Below, in pieces: positions 5,565-12,356 of a stretch of 12,438 nucleotides of DNA (positions are counted from its first letter, which is position 1; every line of letters starts with the position of its first letter). The translations under genes were made by a program, and so were the position numbers. This stretch comes from Candidatus Bipolaricaulota bacterium (GTDB taxonomy: Bacteria > Bipolaricaulota > Bipolaricaulia > RBG-16-55-9). A model generated the notes under the pieces. It ran no database searches, was not told where the DNA came from, and saw nothing but the letters and a program-made list of their open reading frames with translations. The stretch spans positions 1 to 12,438 of the forward strand of contig JALUUA010000111.1 in NCBI GenBank assembly GCA_027021605.1, written 5' to 3'.

Positions 5565-5777
5565 ATGGAGCGGGTCTACACTGCGGTGATCAAGCAGGAC
5601 GGCGATTGGTGGATCGGGTGGATCGAGGAGATCCCTGGGGTGAATTGCCAAGAAGCCTCCCGGGAGAAACTCTTGGAGACCTTACGAATTACGCTTCAAG
5701 AAGCCCTAGAGCTCAATCGCGAGGTGGCTCTCACAGCCGCTGGAGAGGATGTCAGCATCCCCCCGATCAAGGGATGA
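5565..5777 (+). CDS. HicB-like antitoxin family protein, no HicA partner visible
   Basis: This 70-residue protein fits the HicB partial-RNase-H-fold family. It begins with VYTAVIKQDGDWWIGWIEEIPGVNCQ, followed by a helix (EKLLETLRITLQEALELNRE) that matches the usual antitoxin core, without an obvious C-terminal DNA-binding domain. HicB normally neutralises the HicA mRNA interferase encoded beside it. Here neither side holds a HicA gene: upstream is a decayed dehydrogenase and downstream is a cyclase. The ATG at 5565 follows GGGAGGTGA with good spacing; a GTG at 5556 is in frame but lies in that site. It may be an orphan antitoxin, a remnant, or a HicB-like protein with another role. Confidence 0.75.
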   Translation: MERVYTAVIKQDGDWWIGWIEEIPGVNCQEASREKLLETLRITLQEALELNREVALTAAGEDVSIPPIKG

Positions 5778-5833
5778 ACCCATCCGGTCAGCTATTGCCT
5801 CGACGACAGGCTCACCACTTGGACGATCCGGGC

Positions 5834-5839
5834 TATAGC
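5834..5839 (+). promoter_or_regulatory. Possible -10 box for the cyclase gene
   Basis: TATAGC lies seven bases before the ATG at 5847, with no Shine-Dalgarno between. This is the same leaderless geometry as at 2573 and 9726. No convincing -35 box is found at 16-18 bp, so the assignment is tentative. Confidence 0.35.
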
Positions 5840-5846
5840 AGCTGCC

Positions 5847-6851
5847 ATGGCGCACCAACGGGAAGAACGGATCACGTTCTTTAGCGACATCCGCGGCTTC
5901 TCGGAGGCCACGGCCCGCCGCGGGGACCTTTCGGCTTACGAGCTCGTCCGAACCCACAATGAGATCGCCCAAAAGCGCCTCGATGCCCACGGCGGACGGC
6001 TCGTAAAGACCTACGGCGATGGGGTCATGGCCGTCTTCCCCCCCGAAGCCCCCGAAGAAGCCCTCCGCTGTGCGGCCGCGATCCAACAAGACCTCCACCG
6101 GCTCAATCAGGAGCGGGACGACCTGCAGATCTTCGTGGGAATCGGGCTCCACGTCGGCGAAGTCCTCCGCGTCCCCACGGAGCGCGATGAGGATTACATC
6201 GGGAACACGGTCAACGTAACGAAGCGCCTGGCCGAGAAGGCCAAGGGCGGCCAGATCCTCATCTCGCAAAAACTCTACGAGCGCGCCCGCGGCGCGGAGG
6301 ACGTGGGCTTCCTCTACGGGGGAACCGCGTCGCTCAAAGGGGTGGGCGAGGTGGCCCTCTACGAGGTGATCTGGTGGCCGGAGCGGGCTCGGCTGCGCAC
6401 CCGGGACGACGCCCTGCTCCTCGTGCTCACCGAGGACGAAAAGCTCCTCATCCGACTCAGCCGGGAGGCCCTGCAGCAGGAGCTCGAGCGGATGCGGGGG
6501 ACGCGCTTGGGGAAGTGGCTCTTTCGCAGGCTCTTGCCGCGGATGCTCGATTGGGCCGGCTTCGGCCGGGAACACCCCGTGCGCGACGTCCGGCTCGCCT
6601 GGGATGGGGAGCGGCTTAGGGTCTACCTCAAGCGCCGCTGGGGCCACCTGGACATCGACTTCGACGCTAAAGACCTCAACGCCGAGGAAGCCCAAGCGTT
6701 CGTCTCCGCCTTCCAAGCGCTGCAGGGGCAGGGGGAGGGAGGACCGCAACGCAGCCCTCGCGAGAAGTCCCACCGCAGGGTAGAGCTTACCCTAGCCAAG
6801 TTCTCCCTGGGCAAGCGATCTCATGAGCCTCCCAAGCCGAAGAAGTCCTAA
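5847..6851 (+). CDS. Class III adenylate/guanylate cyclase with unrecognised C-terminal region
   Basis: The N-terminal 175 residues form a class III nucleotide cyclase catalytic domain. It has the first metal aspartate in FFSDIRGFSE (D14), the second in KTYGDGVMAVF (D58), lysine K54 at the adenine-selecting position, D116 in DYIGNTVN, and the transition-state pair N123 and R127. All key residues are present, so activity is expected. K54 and D116 favour ATP and thus cAMP. Unusually, the cyclase domain comes first, with no sensor before it. Residues about 185-310 form a region I do not recognise: a helical part rich in Leu/Arg, a VRDVRLAWDGERLRVYLKRR beta segment, then a helix. A basic tail ends PPKPKKS. 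No membrane segment is present. Start at 5847 has no Shine-Dalgarno. It converges with the next gene. Confidence 0.9.
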   Translation: MAHQREERITFFSDIRGFSEATARRGDLSAYELVRTHNEIAQKRLDAHGGRLVKTYGDGVMAVFPPEAPEEALRCAAAIQQDLHRLNQERDDLQIFVGIGLHVGEVLRVPTERDEDYIGNTVNVTKRLAEKAKGGQILISQKLYERARGAEDVGFLYGGTASLKGVGEVALYEVIWWPERARLRTRDDALLLVLTEDEKLLIRLSREALQQELERMRGTRLGKWLFRRLLPRMLDWAGFGREHPVRDVRLAWDGERLRVYLKRRWGHLDIDFDAKDLNAEEAQAFVSAFQALQGQGEGGPQRSPREKSHRRVELTLAKFSLGKRSHEPPKPKKS

Positions 6852-6885
6852 ACCCTAATAGGGCCATTCCGTCGATTCTGTAGAG

Positions 6886-7386
6886 CTATCCTCCCTCGCC
6901 TTCGGCGGAGCACCGCGGCTCGGCGAAGTAGATGTGCTGATCGTAGTGGGGCGGCATCCCCGGAGCGTGGCCCTCCATCGGCCCGACCATGCCCAACAGG
7001 GGCGCTCCGTTGAGGTCTGAGGCAGTAAAGAGGTACTCCACCCCGACGAGGAAGCCCGTGTCGTCGTACAGCAGGATCTGAAGGCCGCCCGCGCGCCCCT
7101 CAAACCAAGCCTGCGCCTCCTCCGGCTTGAGGTAGTGGTACCCCATCCCCGGCTCGCAGGGGGAACCCTCCACGTACCCCAGCCCCCTCGCCTGCTCGAC
7201 GGTAAAGGCGTCGCGATGGTAAACGGAAGACCAGCGGTTCTCGGGGTGGAAGCGCCCGTCGTCGGCGCTCGAGGGCGCGTCGTGCCCCCCGTCGTGTCCC
7301 CAGCCGGGCAGCAGCAAGCCCGCTCCGGCGATGAGTCCCCCCACGAGGGCCAACAGCCCCCAGCGCGCGGCGATTCCTTTGTTCAT
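6886..7386 (-). CDS. Exported or membrane-anchored protein with His-rich motifs, unnamed family
   Basis: This protein of about 166 residues starts with a positively charged, hydrophobic segment (ARWGLLALVGGLIAGAGLLL), a signal peptide or anchor. A short GWGHDGGHD stretch follows. The mature part contains SPCEPGMGYHYL, then VGVEYLF and PMEGHAPGMPPHYDQHIYF. I recognise this order (C-x-PxMGxHY, VEYL, HYDxH) from uncharacterised secreted bacterial proteins, but know no function. The histidines and two cysteines could bind metal or heme. The ATG at 7386 is preferred over a GTG at 7401 because GGGAG lies six bases before it. It follows the propeller gene with a 60-base gap, probably in one transcript. 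Confidence 0.7.
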   Translation of the reverse strand: MNKGIAARWGLLALVGGLIAGAGLLLPGWGHDGGHDAPSSADDGRFHPENRWSSVYHRDAFTVEQARGLGYVEGSPCEPGMGYHYLKPEEAQAWFEGRAGGLQILLYDDTGFLVGVEYLFTASDLNGAPLLGMVGPMEGHAPGMPPHYDQHIYFAEPRCSAEGEGG

Positions 7387-7446
7387 AGAAACTCCCTTCA
7401 CGGCTTAGGATTTCGGATCTCGGCTCGTTCGATAGGGCGGATCGGA

Positions 7447-8598
7447 TCAATGTCCCGGCTCTCCGAGCAGAACGAACGACGTCGGCAGGAGCCCCCTCTC
7501 CCGGAAGGCTTCCACCGTGGCGACCCGCTGGCCCGTGGCCAGCTCGACCACGGAGATCGTCCCCGCGTTCATCCCCTCCAGCCCCAGGAGGTTGTTCTGC
7601 ACGAACATATATTGCCCATCGGGGCTGAAGACGATGTGGTGGGCCCCCGCCTCGGCGGGGAGCGTGCGCAGGAACCTCGGCCGCTTCGGGTCCTCCAGGC
7701 TGTAGACGTTGACCCCGCCGGGCTGGGCGAAGCTCACGTAGAGGTTCCCGTCCGGGCCGACCGCGATCTCCAGGGGCCAGCTCTGCCTCCGCTCCGCCCC
7801 GTCGTCCACGACGGCGAACTCGAAGCTTTGCGAGCCTTCGTCCCAGACGGCGGCCCAGAGGGTCCCCTCCAGCATCGCGCTGATGTACGCGATCGGGCGG
7901 TCCGGCAGGAAGGTGATCTCGACGGGGGCGCTCGGCTGCTCCGGATCGCGGGCCAGGGTTTCCGTCGAGAGTATGCGCCCCGTGCTCCGCTCGATCACGT
8001 TGATCGTGGAGCGGGCCTCGTTCGTCCCGGGCCGGAGCGTGTTCGTCACCAGCAGGCGGTCGATGGGCTCATAGGCTTCGATGCCGTGGGGGTTGACGAG
8101 GGCGGGTTCCGCGGGCGGCGGCGCCTCGATCCGGCCGCGCACCTCGTCGCTGCGCGCGTCGAACACGAGAACGCGATCGGACCCCATGCAGGTCATGTAG
8201 AACGTCGTCCCGTCCTCCGTGAAGTAGAGGTCCTCCCCGACGGCGCAGACCTCGGCCGAGACGAGGGGCACGGCCTCCACCAGGCGCTCCCCCGACAGCT
8301 CCACGCGGTAGAGGGCGGGGTCCGCCAGCGAGGTGGTGTACAGGCGGCTCCCGTCGCGGTTGTAGTAGAGGTGGTGCGGGACGGCTCCCGGGCCGAGGGG
8401 CAGCCGTTGGAGCAGCCGTCCGAAGGTCGGGGAGCTCGGGTTGAGGTCGAGGACCGCGATGCCGTCGGGGCCGTCCGCGCTCGTGTAGTCGACCACCGCC
8501 AGGAGGGGCTCCGGCACGCCGGGGCGCGGCAGCCACAGGTACGCCAGAAGCCCGAGGACGACGAGGGCAGCGAGGATCAGCAGCTTGTTCAGGTTCAT
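7447..8598 (-). CDS. Membrane-anchored YVTN-type beta-propeller protein
   Basis: This 383-residue protein has one N-terminal hydrophobic segment (LLILAALVVLGLLAYLWL, about 6-23) with no cysteine for lipid attachment, so it is probably anchored with its bulk outside the cytoplasm. The rest is a series of four-stranded propeller blades, seen in PHHLYYNRDGSRLYTTSL, EDGTTFYMTCMGSDRVLVFD, VGPDGNLYVSFAQPGGVNVY and HHIVFSPDGQYMFVQNNLLG. It resembles YVTN/lactonase-like and loosely selenium-binding-protein-like propellers (DLNPSSPTFGRLL near the start). Conserved-looking histidine pairs are present, but no enzyme can be assigned. GGAGTGAG precedes the ATG. It is the first gene of the two-gene leftward unit with the His-rich exported protein. 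Confidence 0.8.
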   Translation of the reverse strand: MNLNKLLILAALVVLGLLAYLWLPRPGVPEPLLAVVDYTSADGPDGIAVLDLNPSSPTFGRLLQRLPLGPGAVPHHLYYNRDGSRLYTTSLADPALYRVELSGERLVEAVPLVSAEVCAVGEDLYFTEDGTTFYMTCMGSDRVLVFDARSDEVRGRIEAPPPAEPALVNPHGIEAYEPIDRLLVTNTLRPGTNEARSTINVIERSTGRILSTETLARDPEQPSAPVEITFLPDRPIAYISAMLEGTLWAAVWDEGSQSFEFAVVDDGAERRQSWPLEIAVGPDGNLYVSFAQPGGVNVYSLEDPKRPRFLRTLPAEAGAHHIVFSPDGQYMFVQNNLLGLEGMNAGTISVVELATGQRVATVEAFRERGLLPTSFVLLGEPGH

Positions 8599-8716
8599 GG
8601 GCCGGCTCTCACTCCTTTGTCTTCATCTCGTGAAGCGGGTTACGGGAGCAACTCGATGCGGCCCCCAGCCTACTCCATACCCGGGCGCTTCGCCAGCTCC
8701 CCGGGGGGCCTTCGAT

Positions 8717-8745
8717 TTGGCATCGGGAGGGTCGGTTGCTACCCT
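8717..8745 (+). promoter_or_regulatory. Promoter of fabD
   Basis: TTGGCA (5 of 6) at 8717-8722 is followed after 17 bp by TACCCT at 8740-8745 (3 of 6). Transcription would start near 8752, about 27 bases before the GTG start, leaving room for the Shine-Dalgarno GAGGTGA. Unlike the leaderless genes here, fabD has a conventional leader. The remaining 180-base gap to the divergent propeller gene shows no convincing leftward promoter. Confidence 0.6.
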
Positions 8746-8778
8746 TACCCCCGCAGCCCATCATCCGAGGTGATCTCC

Positions 8779-9675
8779 GTGCGTACCGCGTTTCTCTACC
8801 CCGGCCAGGGGTCGCAGTTCGTGGGCATGGGCCGAGCGCTCTTTGAGCGCTATCGCGAGCGCGTCGAGCCCCTCTATCAAAGGGCCCGCGAGGCCCTCGG
8901 CTTCGACATCCAAAAGCTCATGTTCGAGGGCCCCGAGGAGGCGTTGACGCTCACGGAGAACGCCCAGCCCGCTATCCTCTTAGAGAGCGTGATCCAGCAC
9001 GAGCTTCTTACAACGCTTAAAGAGACAGAGCCCGCCGTGGGGGCCGGGCACTCCCTGGGGGAGTACTCCGCGCTCGTCTGCGCGGGCGCGCTCACCCTGG
9101 AGGACGGTCTCCAACTTGTCCACAAGCGCGGGCGGTACATGCAGGAGGCCGTCCCCGTCGGCGAGGGGGCCATGGTCGCGATCCTCAAGCTCCCCCTTGA
9201 GGAGGTCGAGGCCATCTGCGAGGAGACGGGCGCCGAGATCGCCAACATCAACGCGCCCGAACAAGTCGTAGTCTCGGGGAAGCGCGCGGCCGTCCTCGCA
9301 GCCCAGCAACGGGCCGAGGCGCGGGGCGGGCGGGGGATCGAGCTGGGGGTCTCCGCGCCGTTTCACTCATCGCTTATGGCCCCCGCGGAGGAGCGGCTCC
9401 GCCCCGAGATCGAGCGGGTTCCCTTTCAGCGCCCTAAGTTCCCCGTGATCTCGACGGTGAGCGGCGAGCCCGAGACGGACCCCGAGCGCATCCGGGAGCT
9501 CCTGATGCGGCAGATCACGGCCCGGGTGCGCTGGGTGGACTACGTCCGCAGGCTCAAGGACCTGGGCGTGGCGCGCTGCCTGGAGGTCGGCCCGGGGGAG
9601 GTGCTCACCCGCCTCGTGCGCCGCATCGACCCCGAGCTCGAGGCGGGGACGGCCGAAAAGCTCCTGCTGCGGTAG
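8779..9675 (+). CDS. fabD: Malonyl-CoA:ACP transacylase
   Basis: This 298-residue cytoplasmic enzyme moves malonyl from CoA to acyl carrier protein for type II fatty-acid synthesis. The N-terminal YPGQGSQFVGMG and the nucleophile elbow GHSLGEYSA (serine 92) are intact. So are TENAQPAIL (Q63), the RGRYMQEA arginine and the catalytic histidine in APFHSSLM. The length is normal. The start is the GTG at 8779, with GAGGTGA upstream; the frame is open much further upstream, but that DNA is the antisense of the divergent operon. fabG follows 50 bases downstream and acpP after that, so this is a fab cluster without fabH or fabF in the window. Confidence 0.97.
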   Translation: MRTAFLYPGQGSQFVGMGRALFERYRERVEPLYQRAREALGFDIQKLMFEGPEEALTLTENAQPAILLESVIQHELLTTLKETEPAVGAGHSLGEYSALVCAGALTLEDGLQLVHKRGRYMQEAVPVGEGAMVAILKLPLEEVEAICEETGAEIANINAPEQVVVSGKRAAVLAAQQRAEARGGRGIELGVSAPFHSSLMAPAEERLRPEIERVPFQRPKFPVISTVSGEPETDPERIRELLMRQITARVRWVDYVRRLKDLGVARCLEVGPGEVLTRLVRRIDPELEAGTAEKLLLR

Positions 9676-9686
9676 GCGCCGGGGAA

Positions 9687-9715
9687 TTGCCTTTTGCCCC
9701 CAAACTCGGTACAAC
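9687..9715 (+). promoter_or_regulatory. Internal leaderless promoter of fabG
   Basis: TTGCCT (4 of 6) at 9687-9692 is followed after exactly 17 bp by TACAAC at 9710-9715 (5 of 6). Predicted transcription starts near 9722, about four bases before the ATG at 9726. No Shine-Dalgarno is present. fabG may therefore be expressed partly independently of fabD, from a near-leaderless message. Confidence 0.65.
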
Positions 9716-9725
9716 ATTCGCCGTC

Positions 9726-10493
9726 ATGGCTACGACGACGACTCCTACGGCAACGACCCGAGAGCTGCAGGGACGGGTGGCGGTCCTTACGGGGGGAACG
9801 GGCGCGATCGGGCGGGCGATCGCTGAGGAGCTAATTGCCCAGGGCGCCTGGGTGGCGCTCTTGGCGCGCGACCCCCAAAAAGGCGAGGAAGCCGAACGCT
9901 CGCTGGGCCCCAACGCCCGGTTCTATCCCCTCGACGTCACCCACGGAGAGGAGGTCGAGCGGACGTTTAAGGCCATCTACGCGGACCGTGGGCGCATCGA
10001 CTTCTTGATCAACAACGCCGGGGCGATGCGCGATAACCTCCTGGTGCGCATGAAGGACGAGGAGTGGGACCTCGTGATCACCACCAACCTCAAGGGGGCC
10101 TTCTACTGCACCAAGGCGGCGGTGCGCTACATGCTCCGGCAGCGCTCCGGCGCGATCGTCAACGTGACCAGCGTCTCCGGGCAGCTGGGGGTGCCGGGGC
10201 AGGCGAACTACTCGACGGCCAAGGCGGGTCTGATGGGCTTTACCCGCGCGCTGGCTCGGGAGCTGGCCTCCCGGGGGATTCGGGTCAACGCGGTGGCCCC
10301 CGGCTACATCGACGCGGGGATGACCGAGGGGCTCGACGAGCGGGTCAAGGGCTACTATCGCGAGCAGATCCCCCTCGGGCGGTTCGGCCGCCCCGAGGAG
10401 GTGGCGCCCCTGGTGGCCTTCTTGCTTTCGGAGCGCGCTTCGTATATAACAGGCCAGATTTTCAACGTGGACGGAGGTCTCGCGCTCGGCTAA
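9726..10493 (+). CDS. fabG: 3-oxoacyl-ACP reductase
   Basis: This 255-residue short-chain dehydrogenase performs the NADPH-dependent first reduction in each elongation cycle. It has the cofactor loop TGGTGAIG (22-29), NNAG (96-99), and the catalytic residues N121, S149, Y162 and K166 in the YxxxK motif, plus the PGYI and C-terminal NVDGG segments of FabG. A short Thr-rich stretch (MATTTTPTATT) precedes the fold. The ATG at 9726 is chosen because the promoter ends 11 bases upstream. An upstream TTG at 9687 lies inside that promoter. acpP follows after 67 bases. Confidence 0.95.
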   Translation: MATTTTPTATTRELQGRVAVLTGGTGAIGRAIAEELIAQGAWVALLARDPQKGEEAERSLGPNARFYPLDVTHGEEVERTFKAIYADRGRIDFLINNAGAMRDNLLVRMKDEEWDLVITTNLKGAFYCTKAAVRYMLRQRSGAIVNVTSVSGQLGVPGQANYSTAKAGLMGFTRALARELASRGIRVNAVAPGYIDAGMTEGLDERVKGYYREQIPLGRFGRPEEVAPLVAFLLSERASYITGQIFNVDGGLALG

Positions 10494-10560
10494 CCCTTGG
10501 GGGTGGCCGCAAGGAGCGAGAGGAAGTACTCTCCACCCGACGGCGAAGGAGGTGTGAGCG

Positions 10561-10818
10561 ATGGCCGACATCGAGGAGCGCATCAAGAAGATCATCGCCG
10601 AGCAGCTCATGGTGGAGGAGGAGGAGATCACCCCGGAGGCCTCCTTCATCGACGAGCTGGGCGCCGACTCCCTCGACACCGTGGAGATGATCATGGAGAT
10701 CGAGGACGAGTTCGGCATCGAGATCCCCGACGAGGACGCCGAAAAGCTCCAAACCGTGGGCGACGCGATCGAGTACGTCAAGCGCAAGGTCGAGGAGAAG
10801 GAAGGCCAGACGGCCTAA
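10561..10818 (+). CDS. acpP: Acyl carrier protein
   Basis: This 85-residue, very acidic protein carries growing acyl chains on a phosphopantetheine arm attached to serine 37 in ELGADSLDTVEM. The helix I (IEERIKKIIAEQL) and helix III (IPDEDAEKLQTVGDAIEYV) segments are typical. The C-terminal tail (KRKVEEKEGQTA) is slightly longer than usual. A strong GGAGGTG site precedes the ATG. It lies downstream of fabG in the same orientation, and a long hairpin follows it. Confidence 0.97.
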   Translation: MADIEERIKKIIAEQLMVEEEEITPEASFIDELGADSLDTVEMIMEIEDEFGIEIPDEDAEKLQTVGDAIEYVKRKVEEKEGQTA

Positions 10819-10863
10819 GCCCAATCAAACCCAAGCCCAAGGGGGAAGAGGGATTTCCCGGGT

Positions 10864-10888
10864 GGGGGCACACTCAGAGTGTGCCCCC
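10864..10888 (+). terminator. Hairpin after acpP, probable terminator without a clear U-tract
   Basis: GGGGGCACACT at 10864-10874 pairs perfectly with AGTGTGCCCCC at 10878-10888, an 11-bp stem with a 3-base loop, 45 bases after the acpP stop. Only TT follows, so termination may rely on the stem or on Rho. A second GC-only hairpin pairs 10896-10905 with 10919-10928. The 170 bases between acpP and the next gene hold these two hairpins and nothing else I can identify. Confidence 0.55.
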
Positions 10889-10990
10889 TTGCACTTCCCC
10901 CGGGGACGAACGTCCTGCCCCCGGGGGAGCTGGGCCGTCGACTCCCCCCCGCCTGCCCGCTACGCTCCCTTGCTGTGAGGTGATGGGCTC

Positions 10991-11473
10991 ATGAGATGTC
11001 TTCACAGAGTCGTGGGAAGCCGCGTAGGGGGGGGCCTTCTGGTGGCTGTCCTGGCCCTTCTCTGCCTCGGCATCCCCGCTTGGGACGCCGAGGCGCAGTC
11101 GGTCACCACCGGCCTGCGGGCGGGGGTCCTGCTGGGGGAGTTCACCGCCTTCGGGGAGCTGTTCCTCACCCCCTCGATCTCGCTGAGCGCGGGCGTCGGG
11201 ATCCAGTCGGCCTCCTTTACGCTCTCGACCTGGGGGACGGTCTACCTTACCCGGAGCACCGGGGCGCTCGCGCCCTACCTGGGGCTGGGCACGAAGTTCC
11301 TCATAGGCGGGGGGCGCTTCCAGACGTTCCTGATGGTGCTGGGAGGGCTGCGGGTCAATCCCCCGTTTGCCTCGTTTATGAGCGTCTTTACGGACCTAGC
11401 GCTCTTCGTGCGCCTGCCGCGCTTCGACCGGGCCGCCCTCGACGTGCGCTTCGCGCTCGCCGTCCGCTTCTGA
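10991..11473 (+). CDS. Small predicted outer-membrane beta-barrel protein
   Basis: This 160-residue protein starts with a long Sec signal peptide: a basic start, a hydrophobic core of about 15-30 (LLVAVLALLCLGIPA), and a probable cleavage after DAEA at residue 35. The mature part of about 125 residues alternates hydrophobic and polar residues in short Gly-separated strands (LRAGVLLGEFTAFGELFLTP, LSLSAGVGIQSASFTL). It ends in an aromatic residue (FALAVRF), as outer-membrane barrels do. Function is unknown. GAGGTGA lies before the ATG. The last 78 bases overlap the 3' end of the converging HAD phosphatase gene. Confidence 0.6.
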   Translation: MRCLHRVVGSRVGGGLLVAVLALLCLGIPAWDAEAQSVTTGLRAGVLLGEFTAFGELFLTPSISLSAGVGIQSASFTLSTWGTVYLTRSTGALAPYLGLGTKFLIGGGRFQTFLMVLGGLRVNPPFASFMSVFTDLALFVRLPRFDRAALDVRFALAVRF

Positions 11474-12016
11474 GGGGCCTTGTCCCTGCCCCTGTTCCAG
11501 CCCCTGTCCCAACCACCGCCACAGCTGCCGTTCGAGGAAGCGCCGCACCCGCACGGAGAGCTCTTCCCGGTCGGGGGCGACGGGGTGGACCCAGATCGTG
11601 TACATCCCCATTCGCTTGGCCCCCCAAACGTCGGTGAAGAGCTGATCGCCCACCATGGCCACCCGCTCGGGGGGGAGGTCCAGCAGCGCCAGGATCTTTT
11701 GGAAGCCCCGCTTCCGGGGCTTGCCCGCGTTAAACAGCATGGGGCAGTCCCCCAGGCGGGCGCGCAGCTCCTCCCGGCCGTCCCCCTCGTGGTTGCTCAG
11801 GAACCCCAAGCGGAACCCCTCCCGCCGGAGGGACTCCAAGAACCGCAGGGTTCGCTCATCCAGACGCTGAAAGCCCCAGGGGCCGAGGGTGTTGTCCAAA
11901 TCGAAGACGATCCCCTCGATCCCGCGGGCCCGCAGGCGCCCCGCGTCGAGGTCGAAGACGGAGGGGAGCCGCTCGTCGGGCAGCAGCCGGCGGGCAAGCG
12001 CCGCTCGAAGGCCCAT
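11396..12016 (-). CDS. YqeG-family HAD phosphatase
   Basis: This 206-residue protein matches the YqeG subfamily (HAD superfamily, class IIIA). The nucleophile motif FDLDNTL (D39, D41) is followed by LSNHEGD (S74), the lysine motif NAGKPRKRGF (K99) and the acidic motif MVGDQLFTDVWGAKRMGMYTI (D124, D129). The physiological substrate is not known to me. Residues after about 170 (WLGQGLEQGQGQGPSEADG and onward) are low-complexity and longer than the family norm. They are encoded where the gene runs into the converging outer-membrane protein gene. The ATG at 12016 overlaps the stop of the upstream gene (TGATG), so the two are translationally coupled. Confidence 0.88.
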   Translation of the reverse strand: MGLRAALARRLLPDERLPSVFDLDAGRLRARGIEGIVFDLDNTLGPWGFQRLDERTLRFLESLRREGFRLGFLSNHEGDGREELRARLGDCPMLFNAGKPRKRGFQKILALLDLPPERVAMVGDQLFTDVWGAKRMGMYTIWVHPVAPDREELSVRVRRFLERQLWRWLGQGLEQGQGQGPSEADGEREAHVEGGPVEARQAHEER

Positions 12017-12351
12017 CACAGCTCCGTCCGGATCTCGCCGATCGGGATGTAGCGCCGGGCCCTCTTTAAGATCGCGAGCACCTCGTCCATCAAGCCCGGC
12101 GGGACGAGGATCTTGACGAATCGGCGGCCGTTCCGCATCAGCCAGTCGCGGCGCACGTGCGCGATCCCGTCGTAGCCCTTGACGATCGTCTCCAAAAAGT
12201 AGATGTCCCGCTCGCGCATCTCCACGTAGAGGGCGAGCGTGTCTCGGGGGATCTCCGCCTGAGCTTGGGCTTGGGCTTGAGTTTGAGCTCGAACTCGAGT
12301 TTGAGCCCCGACGCCCGCGCCCCCCCGCGCCTCCCCCCGCAGGCCCGCCAT
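12016..12351 (-). CDS. DUF4911-like protein with a Gln-Ala repeat N-terminus
   Basis: This is a 111-residue protein. Residues 40-111 (the folded part, including MRERDIYFLETIVKGYDGIA, VKILVPPGLMDEVLAIL and RARRYIPIGEI) resemble the small alpha/beta DUF4911 family, whose role is unknown. The first 35 residues are low complexity, containing TQAQAQAQAEI, and come from imperfect repeats of GCYCAA in the DNA (about 12260-12306). The ATG at 12351 is only five bases after the previous stop, and a purine-rich GGAGGAGGAG lies before it. The stop overlaps the YqeG start. DUF4911 is recalled by pattern, so a profile search should confirm it. Confidence 0.6.
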   Translation of the reverse strand: MAGLRGEARGGAGVGAQTRVRAQTQAQAQAQAEIPRDTLALYVEMRERDIYFLETIVKGYDGIAHVRRDWLMRNGRRFVKILVPPGLMDEVLAILKRARRYIPIGEIRTEL

Positions 12352-12356
12352 GGGCG

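Noticed and set aside
5774..5884. 36-codon frame overlapping the HicB-like stop (ATGA), considered as a HicA toxin
   Set aside because: It lacks HicA motifs such as the conserved glycine-serine-histidine core, is too short, and overlaps the start of the cyclase gene.
7135..8778. Long open extension upstream of fabD in the same frame
   Set aside because: It lies antisense to two well-supported leftward genes, and fabD has its own promoter, Shine-Dalgarno and family-typical start at 8779.
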